From NCBI GenBank assembly GCA_030063045.1, contig JAQSEB010000050.1:2666001-2730000 (forward strand): 64,000 bases of DNA, written 5' to 3'. The translations under genes and the position numbers were made by a program. The notes below the pieces were generated by a model. The model had not been told where the DNA came from. It ran no database searches and saw only the letters and a list, made by a program, of their open reading frames with translations. Source of the stretch: Pratylenchus scribneri. Taxonomy: Eukaryota > Nematoda > Chromadorea > Rhabditida > Pratylenchidae. This document shows, in pieces, positions 1 to 11,499 of the stretch. Position 1 is the stretch's first letter. Each line of letters begins with the position of its first letter.

Positions 1-2189
1 GCCGTTCTTCCATTTGATAAATAACAAAAATTAAATTACCCAGGGAGCAGGGAATACGCTCTAAAATTTTGTAAAAATTCAATCATTTTTTTCTTCTAGC
101 ATTTTAATTTGCAAACATTGATTAAAATTTAATAAAAAAATTTGCACTTTTTAATAAGTTTTAAAACCGGGTTTTCCATGAATGAATGAATGAATGAATG
201 TCAACAAAATAATTTAAATGAACCGTACAAAAAGCCTAAAAATAATGGAATTTTATCATTTATTCAGTCAGTTTGATAAATAACAAAAATAAATGATACT
301 TTTTCTATTTTGTGACATCCCCATCAAAAATAATAAAAATTACCATCTATTGATAATGTTAGATTGGTAAGCATGAATATGCGCTTATTTTTAGTGTAAC
401 AAGTCATTGACGTGAATTATACTTAAATGAAGAGAATAATAGCACCAAATGGCAAATAAAATAATAATAATGCCATTTGCATATTCCTCTTTTTTCGTCG
501 TTCATTTTTCCAACTAAATTAGGCAGAAGGGTTGCCACGGATTACTAGAAACCCGAGGGTTTTGGGCGACCCGTGAGTCGATCCCCTATCCGAATCCCGA
601 CCCGAACTTTTCAGTGACCGGCGACAATCTTTGTTAGGCGCTATTCTTGGCAGGCTTGAACTTCTTTTGATATATCATGGGAGGGTTCCCAGAAAACTGA
701 TCAATGGGGAAAACTGGTCAGTACGGTAAAGTGTTCAGTGGAAAAGTCGTCAGTAAAAACATGAGACTAAAAAAAATGCTCCAACTTTTATATTTTCGTG
801 CCATTATAGGAAACCAATATTTGAATACAAAACCGTACGTAAGGATTGTAAACTCTTGTTGATGAAAATTTTCCAACCGCATAAAATTCGTCGAATCAAC
901 AACTTCACATACATTGTTAAAACAAAATTATTTGCCTCAACCACTTTGAGAGATGGCAGAATTCGACCAAATAATATAAGTAAGTGGATAAATGATGATA
1001 AATTAATTTTGCTAAAATTATTATTTTAATAAATAATTTTAATTAAATTCAATTTTCTAATTAAATTTATTATTAGTATTTTTTATTATAAACTTTTTTG
1101 AAATATTTATCTACATGAAATATAGCGCATTTTTAATTGTACATAAAATTTAAGGTATGATCCCAAGTAGAACTTGACTAAATATGAGCGTTTAGAAGAA
1201 GCAACAATAATACAATTGCTAAATTAACTGATGAATGATAATAAGAAAAAATGATATAACAATGTATTTGAAAATTTTTAAAAAATGTAATTGAAAATTG
1301 AATGTAATATTTAGTTGTCTGATATTTTTTATCACTGTAGACTGTACATTTTATTTTGTATATTTGAGTAAACAATTTCACATATATTTGAATATTATAT
1401 ATTATAATTAAATTTAAAAAATTTCTATTTTCTTACTTATTTAAGAGAAGATATCTGTATATAAATTAAACACTAATGCTCAACTTTTGAAAATCCAAAA
1501 TGAGACGATAGAACCAATAGTGGGAAAGTGGCAAAATCTTTGTTAATTCCAATGAAGTTTTCAACGCATGGGCCAGATATCGTTCGTATAAATAAATGTA
1601 AATACTTCCGACGGAAATGCATACCTGAAATATTTTCATACTATATTTTTTTTCTCTAATTTTTTTTCGAAACATTCGTCTCTTGATCTAAATCGTTTAG
1701 ACTTTAGAGGATTGTCTTTTCTGAATGACCTAGGTTAAAATATTTGAATGAAATTAAGCTATAGCTAGGTTAACCTTAAATTTACTAGTATTATCTACAA
1801 TATTTGGGTATTGGATCGATCTCTCCAAAAAATAATCGAAAAAATAAAATTCGGAAATCGAAAATTCAAGCCAAAAATGACAATCACTAAAATCGAAAGT
1901 CGATCTCATTATTTTCAAAATTAAAACTATATTTGCTCCATTATAAATTAAATGAATTTTCCATATATTTCGTTATTTCAACTTTTTTAAATGATATTAG
2001 GAAAAACTATTCATCATTTTCTTTTAAATAATTCTTAAATTTAGTACTTTGCAAATTCGATGATAATTTTACTAGAAATTTATTCTTACCGTAAAATCTG
2101 TTAGAATTCCCTACTTTCTAATAATTCCCATCTTCCATTTTGAACAACCATAGCTCCTCTATTAACCGTGTTGTTTTTTGATTGTTTTG
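1..2189. other. AT-rich stretch without a recognisable gene
   Basis: I see no exon chain, signal peptide or conserved domain on either strand. The short open frames are AT-rich and look random. A (ATGA)n tetranucleotide run lies at about 178-200. A less AT-rich patch at 530-660 does not resolve into a gene. Confidence 0.5.
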
Positions 2190-2830
2190 TGCCAAATAAT
2201 TCCGTGCTAGTTGCTATGAAATTTAATTTTGTTGATCATGCTGCAAGCTGCACTGTGAAAATGATATTTGAAATTTACAATCGTGGGAAAAAAGTGTGGG
2301 CGAAAATTATAAAATCATCAAACTTAAAGACACGCAAATTACTAATAATTAATATTCGTGGAATTCCTTTTAAAATTTCAGAAAATTTTATTCCTATTAT
2401 TATTGATTTTCTACTTGACAAAATTGCCTTGTTGTTTATATTTTTTATTGTCACATTTTTTTCAATTATTGTGAATAAAATTTTAAATGATAGTTTGTTT
2501 CAATTTAACATAATTCATAATATTGGGCAACTTCTTTTTGTGTCTTTCTTAACCCCTATCTATTACCCTAAAATTTTGTCAATTTGATTAAAATGTTATT
2601 TTGATGAACTAATGCTTATTTTCCCAAAATTAATCCAATCTTCCCTTGGTCTTGACCTTCTGATTCCCATGGCATTCCTTTCAAAAATTATATTATATTA
2701 TCCTTAAACTCCTATTTTTCATATACTCAAAAAATTAAAGAATTTTAAGAAAAATTTGGAATTTTAGCTGTGAAAAAAATTTCGAGCAGTCTAATAATAA
2801 GGTTTCTAAATTTCTTCGATTTTACGACCA
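2190..2830 (+). promoter_or_regulatory. Duplicated 5' flank of the receptor genes
   Basis: The 2190-2400 stretch, which contains most of a 139-codon open frame from 2168, matches the sequence upstream of receptor copy 2 (about 4660-4850) and in part copy 3 (about 7600-7780). A common block begins near TAATTCCGTGC and continues to a GTGGGCGAAAAT motif. The open frame is broken in the other copies, so I read it as promoter or 5' flank duplicated with each gene and not as a separate gene. Confidence 0.5.
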
Positions 2831-4307
2831 ATGACTTGGTTATTTGGATTTTATTTATATGAGACAAGTCTATTAATCACCGTTGGATTCCTTTGCATAA
2901 TCATTAAACCATTGTGGACATTGGCAAATGCCAGACCTGTGCTCATGATTGTCTTTAACAAGGTAATAAAGGAAATCAAATTGCAATGAATTATCTTCTG
3001 ATAGAAAAATGACTTTTGATTCTAAATCTCACGGATTACGCCATAGAAATGATAAAATTATTTTTAATGATATCCACTTTAAATTTATGGACAACCCTAC
3101 TATTTTCCTTTTATTCTCATTTACATCAAATAGGCAATTTTATCGTTGATTGATGCTACAGGCACATTGTTGGACAGAAGTTCGAATCTTGTTAAATGGG
3201 ATGTGCTCGAAACAGTGCTGTTCATTTGGCGCTTACAATACAGATTGCTGCACGATATTCTGCAATTTGGTATTCTTCTGAATATTACGGCTCTTGCCTT
3301 CAACCGGATACATTGCATAATCTGGCCATTTTATAATGATTGGATTAATAAAAAGTAGGTAGATTTTTGTTCTCATCTAAATAGTCAAAAAAATTGAAAG
3401 TCAAATTGCGGATCAAATATCATTTTTAATATATATCATTAATAAAATAAATATATTGCGCCACTAAAAATGAAATTTTACTAAAATTGAAATTAACACA
3501 CTATTTTAGTTAGAGAAGTAGAGAAATAAAAAAAATTAAGGTTAGGATCGACATGATTTCAAGACAGAACTCCTGTTTAGGTATAGGGTTTATGCTCTAT
3601 TGCTTTGACGAATTATTTTGTTAATTTCATTTTTCGCCGATTCATCACGCCAAAATGTGTTTATAGCAAATTTTTTGAAATTTATTTTTGGTAATGCCTT
3701 TTATTTTAATTAACACAGGAAAATTCTTATACAATGCTTTTTGATATGGATTCTGGCCATGCTGATTGCGATAGGAATACGCCTTCAGTCAAAAGTGAAT
3801 GCCTACCAATTATTCACATATATTTTTTTTGTCGCAATCGGACTTTACTTGATTCTTGGAGCAAAACTGGCTTGGATAAAATGTAAATTTTTTATAATAA
3901 TTTAATTGTCCATTTTTACAATAAAAATAGACTCTTCCAATAATTTGTTGCAATCAGCGGGGGTAGAAAAGGACTTCAACAAAAAAATTACAATTGTCTG
4001 TTTAGGCAGTTTTTTTCTCTGGTTGATTACATTTCTGGCTCAAATTGTGCAATTGAGAAATGGGGGTGACCTAAATTTGGCCATTTCAATGCAAATTATA
4101 CAAACAATTTTCGAGCCATTCCTTTTTTGTGCTGACGAATTCTGTTTGATTGTTTTACTGGCAGATTTTCGACAAATAATCCGCAAATTTTTGCTTCGAA
4201 TTTTTTGCAGTTGGAAACATGGAAATCTCAACAACTCTCAAAATGTTATTAAAATTATGCCAATTTCGAAGAGTGGAATGATTCCGATCTCCTCTGTAGC
4301 CCCATAA
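2831..4307 (+). CDS. Seven-transmembrane chemoreceptor-like protein, copy 1
   Basis: Four exons join in phase: 2831-2962, 3134-3354, 3719-3882, 3931-4307, giving 297 aa. About seven hydrophobic helices are visible. Helix 1 lies before LANARPVLMIVFNK; helix 3 ends in the loop motif FNRIHCIIWPF; helix 4 is ILIQCFLIWILAML; helix 7 (FEPFLFCADEFCLIVLL) is followed by the basic amphipathic stretch RQIIRKFLL, like helix 8. The size and layout match nematode serpentine chemoreceptors, which sit in sensory cilia and detect small molecules. I cannot assign an sr subfamily. The start was chosen by alignment with copy 2. The next paralogue follows within 1 kb, with duplicated flanks, so the pair arose by tandem duplication. 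An AATAAA polyadenylation motif lies near 4491. Confidence 0.75.
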
Positions 4308-5251
4308 AAGGACAATTTTATTTTGCATTCAATTTTTCCCAAAAAAAAATATTTACCCCCACAGCCCACAAATATTTCCTTAAAAAATTCCCTTTTCAAT
4401 ATGTCTTTTTTCTCACAATTCAATTGGTCTATTCGGGTTTCACCAAAAATGAATTTCGAATAAACATGTACTCTTAAAAATTTTTTGGAAAAATAAAGGC
4501 TTCATGAAACAATCTCTGAATTAAAGTGAATTTCAACACTACAATTACAAAGAATTTTACTTCTGTTTGGGCATTTGGGCAATTAATATTAAAGAAATTT
4601 GACTACAAATACAAAAATTGTTTACGTTCATCTTTAAATTGTCTAATTGCCTTTTTTTATTGGTATCAAGTAATTCCGTGCAAATTGGCTGTGAAATTTC
4701 AATTATTATTTTGAGAATGACATTTTGAAAGTAAATCGCTGTTGACGAAGATGGTGGGCGAAAATAATAAAAACATGAATCGTAGTCACGCAATGCACTA
4801 ATAATTTATATTTAAAAAAAATTTTAAATTTTCAAAATTTTCTTTAATTTTTTATAAATAAATTTTTAATAGTCACATTTTTAATTATTGTAAATTAATT
4901 TTAAATGAGATTTTTGCTTTCATCATTCTTAAATTATATTTGATGGTCATTTCTTTTTTCATAAATTTCTTTAAAGGATTAAAGCCACGACAAATTGACA
5001 TAAAAATAAATTTCGTATATCCTAAAATTGGATTATCATTATAATGTAGAAAAAATCATTTATTTACCTTATTCCACATACAATTTATTTTTTTTCAATT
5101 TCTTTGCTTGACTCATTTTTATCCTTTCAAGTTTGCTCTTCATATATTCAGAAAATTCAAAAATTTTTAGAAAAATTTGGAATTTTAAATGTGCAAAAAT
5201 TTCAGAACAACCAAATAATACGGTTTGCAAAATTCGTCGATTTTCCAATCA

Positions 5252-6720
5252 ATGTCTTCGCCTTCTCCTGATTGGGACTTAATTAAATTTTGTGCGTTTG
5301 AGGCGAGTTATTCAATCATCATTGTATTCCTTTGCATAATCATTAAACCATTATGGACATTGGCAAATGCCAGACCTGTTCTGATGATCGTTTTTAACAA
5401 GGTGATCAAGAAAATCAATTAATTTGTGTTAGAAAGCTAGTTTTGAAAATGAGACGGAAGGAATAGATGGGAAAAGCAGGCAGAAAGTGCTATCGAGCTT
5501 TATAAGAATCCTAGTGCGGTTATATTAGAGGAAATTCATTGAAATTCCAGCGAATCTTATTATTACAAGTTTTTCCCTTTATTTTACTTCACCCAGGCAA
5601 TTTTATCTTTGATTGTTGCCACGGGCTATCTGTTGGCTAGGACTGCGGATCGCGTTAACTGGGATATGCTCGAAACATTGCTGTTCATTTGGCGCTTTGG
5701 AAACAGGATGATGCAGAATATCCTGGACTTTGCCATCTTCCTGAATATCTTGTCTCTTGCACTGAACCGATTTCAATGCATCATATTGCCATTTTTCAAT
5801 GGTTGGATTAGCAAAAAGTAGGTAAATGGGTTTTTTGTTCCCAAATCCCAAAGGCAATAGAATGCCATTTTTTAATATGGAACCATTTATATGTTACGGG
5901 CAAAAGTGGAAATCGGTCAAAACTGGTTTTGCCCGGTCAAAACTGGTTATGACTGGTCAAAACTAGTTTTGACCGAGCAAAACTGGATTAAACTTAAGAA
6001 GCGTCGATTGGTATATCGAAATAAAAAACGTATGCTCAAGTTCAAGTTTTGGATGTTTCTTTATAACGCGAGGAAAATTAAATTCATTGAAATTCATTTT
6101 TGATAATGCCATTTAAAATATAATCCACACAGGAAAATTGTTGTCCAGTGTATTTTGATATGGATTCTGGCTATACCGATTGGGACGGTATGGCGTGAGC
6201 CACAGCCAAAACAAGTTTTAGGTCAAGTATGTCAATATTTTGTATATATTTCATTCGGAATTTACCTAATTGTTGGAGCAAAATTGGCTTGGATTAAATG
6301 TAAATTTTTTTTGTAATAATTTAATTGTTAATTTTAACAAAAAAAACAGGCTCTTCCAATAATTTGTTGCATTCAGCGGGGACCGAAAAGGACTTATACA
6401 AAATTACCATTGTCTGCTTGGCCAGTTTGATTCCCATATTGAACGTATATGTGTTTCAAGCTTTGGCAAAGGCAAATAAGGAGGCAAACCCAAATTTGGC
6501 TGGTGCAATGCAAACTATACAAACAGTATTGGCCCCAACCCTTTATTGTGCTGAAGAATTGTGTTTGATTCTTTTGCTGAAAGATTTTCGGCGAACAATC
6601 CGCAAATTTTTGGGTGGAATTTTTTGTAGACAAAAGAATGGCAATCCCAACAATAGTCAGAACATTATTAGGGTTAAGCCAACTTCGAATGGTGTAATGC
6701 CAACGAACTCTGTCCCATAA
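5252..6720 (+). CDS. Seven-transmembrane chemoreceptor-like protein, copy 2
   Basis: Exons 5252-5401, 5597-5817, 6133-6299 and 6350-6720 join in phase into 302 aa with the same intron positions and phases as copy 1. The stretch IIKPLWTLANARPVLMIV is identical to copy 1. The third helix ends in LNRFQCIILPFF, and the last helix carries CAEELCLILLLKDFRRTIRKF. The amino terminus differs from copy 1 and begins MSSPSPDWDL. Divergence is concentrated in the terminus and loops, as expected for receptors diversifying their ligands. The second intron (5818-6132) holds three short direct copies of a GGTCAAAACTGGTT-like motif at about 5916-5990. An AATAAAGGCTCCATGAAA block after the stop at 6892 matches the 3' end of copy 1. 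Confidence 0.75.
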
Positions 6721-7599
6721 AAGGGCAATTTTATTTTGCATTCAACTTTTATCCCCAAAAAACCTCCGCCTCAATAATGTTGTTCAAAAAATTGTACCTC
6801 TTCAATATGTCTTTTTTTTCCCAAAAGCCCTAAAATAACCATTGTACAATTTTTACTCCGATTCATTTAACAATTACCAAAATGAATTTAAAAATAAAGG
6901 CTCCATGAAATAATATCTGATTAAAATTAAAGTGAATTCAAAGATACAATCATACATAAAATTTAACTTACTATTTGTTTGGAGAAATAAAACACAAAAT
7001 ACAAAACAATTTAAATTTTATCAATGTTCTTTTTTTTAATTGTTAAAAATAAAGCTCGAAACACAATTGTGGCGTATTTTTCACAAAAATTTTCAAAAAT
7101 TTGAAGTCTCCAATCAATAATCTCAAACCAATATTAAAAACATACACACAACTAATTGGACGAAAATAATAGTTCCACACAAAGAGAACTAACAAAATTG
7201 CATCACAAGCTTTGATGAAAAATAAATTGCAGCAAAGAAATTAGACGATTTATGTTTTTGCGCAATACCGATATTGCTAATTTGTCCTTGTCTACTAAGA
7301 GTGCCACATAGAAAATTTAATAACTTTTATTTAATTTCCAAAGTCAAATAACAATAAAATTGGGCAAGCCCACGCAAATTAAATTATTAAATGAGGAATT
7401 CATAGGTCACAACGAAAGTTAAAAGGACAAATTATGGGGGAATAAGGTCAAAAAGTCATATTCATTTCAAATTAATTACAGAAATATTTGTCTACTTTTG
7501 CAAATAATTTTAATATTTATTAAGCAAAAAAAAAATAAATAATGAAACCCGACAATTCTTTCATTAAACATTTTAAGAAAAAAAGACTTCATCAAAAAT

Positions 7600-7790
7600 T
7601 TCTATTTAAAGCGAATTTCAAATCTACAATTACAAAGAAACTTTCTGCTTGGACAATTAATATTAAGGAAATTTGAAAATACAATAACTTAACTGTTAAA
7701 GTTTACTCTTTTTTTGTCAAGTAATTTCGTGCTAATTTACTGTGAAATTTCATGTCAATAAATGAAATTTAAATTTAATGGTGAAAAAAA
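7600..7790 (+). repeat. Relic 5' flank of receptor copy 3
   Basis: This stretch resembles the 4500-4700 flank of copy 2: same order of a TTCATNAAA block, ACAATTACAAAGAA, GGACAATTAATATTAA and TAATTTCGTGC. It shows that a third receptor unit was once complete on its 5' side. Exons 1 and 2 expected downstream are absent and the minisatellite stands in their place. Confidence 0.5.
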
Positions 7791-7867
7791 GGTGATATCA
7801 TGTTTCTTAAAAAGTGTAAAATCTTTCGTTTCTTAAAAAATTGTAAGGTTAAAATTCGAGTTGCTTA

Positions 7868-8263
7868 TTGCTTTTAATAAAAGTGAAAATCAGAACAAGC
7901 GTAATTAAAATTAAAAAGGTGGAATTAATAAATTAGAACATGCTGAAATGAAATCAGAACAGGCGGAATTATTAAAATCAGAACAGACGGAATTATTAAA
8001 ATCAGAACAGGCGGAATTATTAAAATCAGAACAGGCGGAATTATTAAAATCAGAACAGGCGGAATTATTAAAATCAGAACAGGCGGAATTATTAAAATCA
8101 GAACAGGCGGAATTATTAAAATCATAACAGGCGGAATTATTAAAATCAGAACAGGCGGAATTATTAAAATCAGAACAGGCGGAATTATTAAAATCAGAAC
8201 AGGCGGAATTATTAAAATCAGAACAGGCGGAATTATTAAAATCAGAACAGGCGGAATTATTAA
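7868..8263. repeat. 24-bp minisatellite, short array (~15 units)
   Basis: The unit GGAATTATTAAAATCAGAAC plus AGGC (24 bp) is repeated nearly perfectly, with degenerate units at the left edge (7868-7950). Because the unit is a multiple of three, three different frames stay open by default: KSEQAELL on the plus strand, and SDFNNSAC and LILIIPPV on the minus strand. I regard the apparent proteins as artefacts of the repeat. The right edge falls directly inside exon 3 of receptor copy 3. The same unit forms the large array at 27.1-30.0 kb. Confidence 0.9.
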
Positions 8264-8447
8264 ACGCATTCGCACTTTATCTGATTGTTGGAGCGAAACT
8301 GGCTTGGATTAAATATAAATTTTTTTGCAATAATTTAATTGCAATTTTTTACAAAAACAGGCTCTTCCAATAATTTGTTGCAATCAGCAGGGACTGAAAA
8401 AGACTTTTACAAAATTACCATTGTCTGCTTAGGCAGTTTTATTCCCT

Positions 8448-9379
8448 GGGGCCTATTTCAATTCAGTCAGAAATATGATATGATTTTATGATATATCATA
8501 TTTTTGTTTCAATTAAGCCATTTTCCTAATTTTATGATATCATATCTGATTTTTCCCTATGATGCCATATCATAGGCAGAAATCATATGAAAATGAAGCT
8601 GTTTCAATTAATTTTCATACATATGATATGATTTTTCCCTTTCCCGCATCATATAATTAATTTAAATTAATTTAAATTAATTATAACTTTCTTATTTAGA
8701 TCTTTTAACATTTAATTTTTTCACTGTTTTAATAAGAAAATTTTTCTCTATCGATTCATATAAAAATTTTTGAAAATGAAGCAAATTTTTTAAAATATGA
8801 TTTTTAGTAAAATTTTAATTTTATGGATGAAAAATATTTTTAAAATACTTATAAAATTCATACAAACCAAAATAAATTATTTTTGGGATGATTAAACAAT
8901 ATTATCTTTGAAAATTCATATAAAATCAAGATTTAAATTTCGCTAGATAAATTATAGCTCATTGGATAGAGCAGAGTCTTTTCTATCAGAAATTTTTTAG
9001 TTCATATTTTTATGAATTTTTCTAAATTTTTTATGAATTTTTTTCGGCGCATCATAGCGGATATATCCCCTCGAAACCACATATACGCGCATATGATTTT
9101 TCAAAGGGACGGTATCATATCGCTGATATGATGCAAAAGGGAATTGAAACAGAAATATGACATATCATTAGAAAAATCATATGCGGCATATGATTTCTGC
9201 GCTGATATGATACGCATATCGCAGATATGATATCCGACCTAATTGAAACAGAGAAATATGATAAATCATACGCAGCCTATGATTTTTGCCCCTTTTTAAT
9301 TGAAACAGAAATTTTACATGCGATATGATATCATATCAGCGAATCATATCATATTTCTGACTGAATTGAAATAGGCCCC
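8448..9379. mobile_element. Inverted-repeat (MITE-like) element in receptor exon 4
   Basis: The ends are inverted copies of each other: GGGGCCTATTTCAATTCAG at the left, and its complement CTGAATTGAAATAGGCCCC at the right. Removing the insertion restores ATTCCCTGGCTGATTTC, which fits copy 1. A CCTGG five-base target duplication is possible, but the GGCC symmetry makes the exact boundary ambiguous. The inside is built of ATATGAT/ATCATAT palindromes and repeated AATTGAAACAG-like motifs. No transposase is encoded, so it would depend on enzyme supplied elsewhere. Superfamily not assigned. Confidence 0.8.
8945..9012 (+). other. Decayed tRNA-like segment inside the element
   Basis: TAGCTCATTGGATAGAGC at about 8955 has the layout of a tRNA D-arm (GCTC paired with GAGC) and fits the A-box consensus. 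A weak B-box-like AGTTCATATTT follows about 35 bases later. The anticodon and acceptor stems do not fold well, so this is not a working tRNA. It may be a relic of a tRNA-derived SINE. Confidence 0.3.
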
Positions 9380-9663
9380 TGGCTGATTTCATTTCTGGCC
9401 ATGGAAGCAAATATAAATACAACTGACACAAATTTTCGCATTTCAATGCAAATTGTACAATCAATCTTAGAGCCATTCCTTTATTGTGCTGAAGAATTGT
9501 GTTTGATTATTTTGCTGCCGGACTTTCGACGAATAATCAACAAATTTTGGCGTGGAATTTTTTGCATATGGAAGCGTAGCAATCTCAACAACAATCAGAA
9601 TATTATTATGGTTATGCCAATTTCGAAGAGTGGAATGATTCCGATCTCCTCAGTAGCACCATA

Positions 9664-10159
9664 AAAAGGACAATTCTATTTTGCATTCGACTTTTCCCCT
9701 AAAAAACATACTCTCATATAAAAATTGAAAATCCAAAAATGTCGTTGTTTGTTGTGTATTTTATCATTAAAAACGATCCTTTTCTTTATTTTATTTGACA
9801 TGCAATTTATTAGGATCGGTTTCTTGGCCATGATTCATCTTTTTATACCTTTTGTTGTTTCCCTTTCTGAAATTTATCCCAATGTTGAACGCGATTTTTT
9901 CCTTTAAAAGCGCTCTTCTTTAACTTCTAAATTTATTTTATTTGTGATAAATAAATAATTATTGAAAAAAGCGGGAATATGTTTATTGAATTTTTTTCAC
10001 TTAAAAGACATTCTGGCCATCAACTTTTTCGCATTTTAATTTGAAAATATAAGTATAATTTTTTTGTTCATTATTGATATTAAATGATTTTATTAAAAAC
10101 GGATAAGTTCTTTATTGTTCTTCTTTAATTAATTCTTCCGTTAATTTAAAGAATTAAAA
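9664..10159. other. Intergenic, no gene seen
   Basis: This lies between the receptor pseudogene and a small secreted gene. The first 60 bases resemble the 3' flank of receptor copy 1. A 60-codon frame at 9725-9907 has no ATG at its start and no visible motif. Confidence 0.4.
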
Positions 10160-10762
10160 ATGTTCAATGTTCCCCTCCCATATTCCCTCTTTATTTTTAT
10201 GGCATTCTTTGCTATTTCTTCATTGACAACGGCCGTTCAACAAAAAAATTATGGTGCCGAATATATGACAGCGAACATAACGAAAGTTTATCAAGTGAAT
10301 TTAAAAATAATTATTATTCATTTTTAATTTTCTAGTTATATTGCTTTCCGGAGGGCCAGCCAAAATACCCAAATATAGTGAAGGAAAAAACAAATGAAAC
10401 ATATGTTCGAGCGAATGTAGTGGTACCGACACATCTTATACAATATATAATTGATGAAAATTGCCAAGTGCCGGTTGGTGAAAAAAATTAACTAAATTTA
10501 ACATCTATTTAATTAACTAATATTTTTAATTAATTCAAAAAATATTCAATTATTCCAGTGAAGCTCACAATCATTCGTTTCGGATTATATGTATTTGAAT
10601 GTGACATGCGAAACGAGCAAGAAACTAATATCGATCCATATGGAATGTCAGGATTGTTCGCCAAAAATGTTTGTTGCATTTATTTATTTAAATTCAATTA
10701 TTTTAATTTAGGACATATTGTTCGCATCCTCCAAAAAAGACCATCGAGGAATGGCTATTTGA
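10160..10762 (+). CDS. Small secreted protein, function unknown
   Basis: Four exons fit in phase: 10160-10294, 10336-10477, 10559-10668 and 10712-10762, giving about 145 aa. The first exon encodes a signal peptide: MFNVPLPYSLFIFMAFFA, then a small-residue cleavage region near SSLTTAVQ. Two cysteines lie in the middle (LYCFPEG and DENCQVP) and one later (FECDMRNEQ). A TNIDPY motif recalls transthyretin-like proteins, but the rest does not fit that family and I do not assign it. Introns are 41, 81 and 43 bp. If the last intron is not removed, the frame runs on to a stop near 10770. Secreted proteins of this size in plant parasites are often effectors, but nothing here shows that. Confidence 0.5.
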
Positions 10763-11499
10763 ATGAATGAATGCAAAGAATGATGAAAAAATGAAATTAG
10801 ACCAGCTATGTGAAAGGCAACATCTCAATGTGCAATGAGGCTGCATATCCTCACTGAATAGAAGGATGTCCGGTACTTCAGAATTTTTGAAGAAGAAAAT
10901 TTGGTAGAAAAATTGGGCAATTTTTGGGTTTTTTGCATTCATCTTTCATTGTTAATTTTGATGAATGTTTTTCTAAATAAATTCATTGGGTAAAAATTAA
11001 ATGTTATTATTTGGCAAGCTTTTGGAATTTTAATGAATATTTCTGAATTGTGGTTGAGGGGATTTTGTAAAATTTCAATTCCTTTTTTTCTAATATTCAA
11101 CTCTGTCGAAAAAAATATATTTTTATCAAGGGGAATTCTTTATTTTCTTGTTTTCAAATATTTTAAATTAATTATACCTAATTATTAGAGATTAGACTAA
11201 TCCAAAATTGCTTTCGGTTTGAGAAAATCGAAGCAATTTTAAAACCGAAATTTGGAATTTTTGCTCAAAATAACTGAAAATTGTAGAAAACGAAAACCGA
11301 CATTTTTCAAAAATCGACGCCTTTGTAAAACCAATTTTGAACAATTTTTATTAATCATAAAAGCTTAATTAATTTTTTTTAAATTGGCATTTTCATCGTC
11401 AAATTAAATAAAAGGTTAATAATAGAGTTTATTCGTAGATAAAAAAAATAAAAATTTTCATATTATTTTCTTTCATCTTTGTGCCAAATTCATCATTTA
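10763..11499. repeat. Intergenic, with an inverted-repeat patch
   Basis: No gene is visible. At about 11190-11345 a hairpin-prone stretch rich in AAAACCGA and TCGGTTT motifs resembles the repeat in the flavoprotein intron near 36130-36200, where the same words appear in the opposite orientation. Confidence 0.4.

Larger units (their letters stand above)
8264..9663 (+). pseudogene. Receptor copy 3, truncated and interrupted pseudogene
   Basis: The remains of exon 3 (from 8264) run directly out of the minisatellite and match the ...YLIVGAKLAWIK end of copies 1 and 2. The following donor has changed from GTAAAT to ATAAAT. Exon 4 begins at 8361 (SSNNLLQSAGTEKDFYKITI) and is split after 8447 by an inverted-repeat element. 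It resumes at about 9375 and runs to the stop at 9661-9663, ending in the same ISKSGMIPISSVAP tail as copy 1. Exons 1 and 2 are missing. The breaks are a minisatellite replacing the 5' half, a lost donor and a ~930-bp insertion. The coding similarity after the insertion is still high, so inactivation may be recent. Confidence 0.85.

Noticed and set aside
2168..2587. 139-codon open frame upstream of receptor copy 1 as a membrane protein
   Set aside because: The same sequence upstream of copies 2 and 3 has broken frames, so it is duplicated flank.
7925..8275. Hydrophobic LILIIPPV repeat protein
   Set aside because: Reading frame through the 24-bp minisatellite, with no independent support.
10160..10762. 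Transthyretin-like family assignment from the TNIDPY motif
   Set aside because: Only this short motif fits; the strand pattern and cysteines do not.
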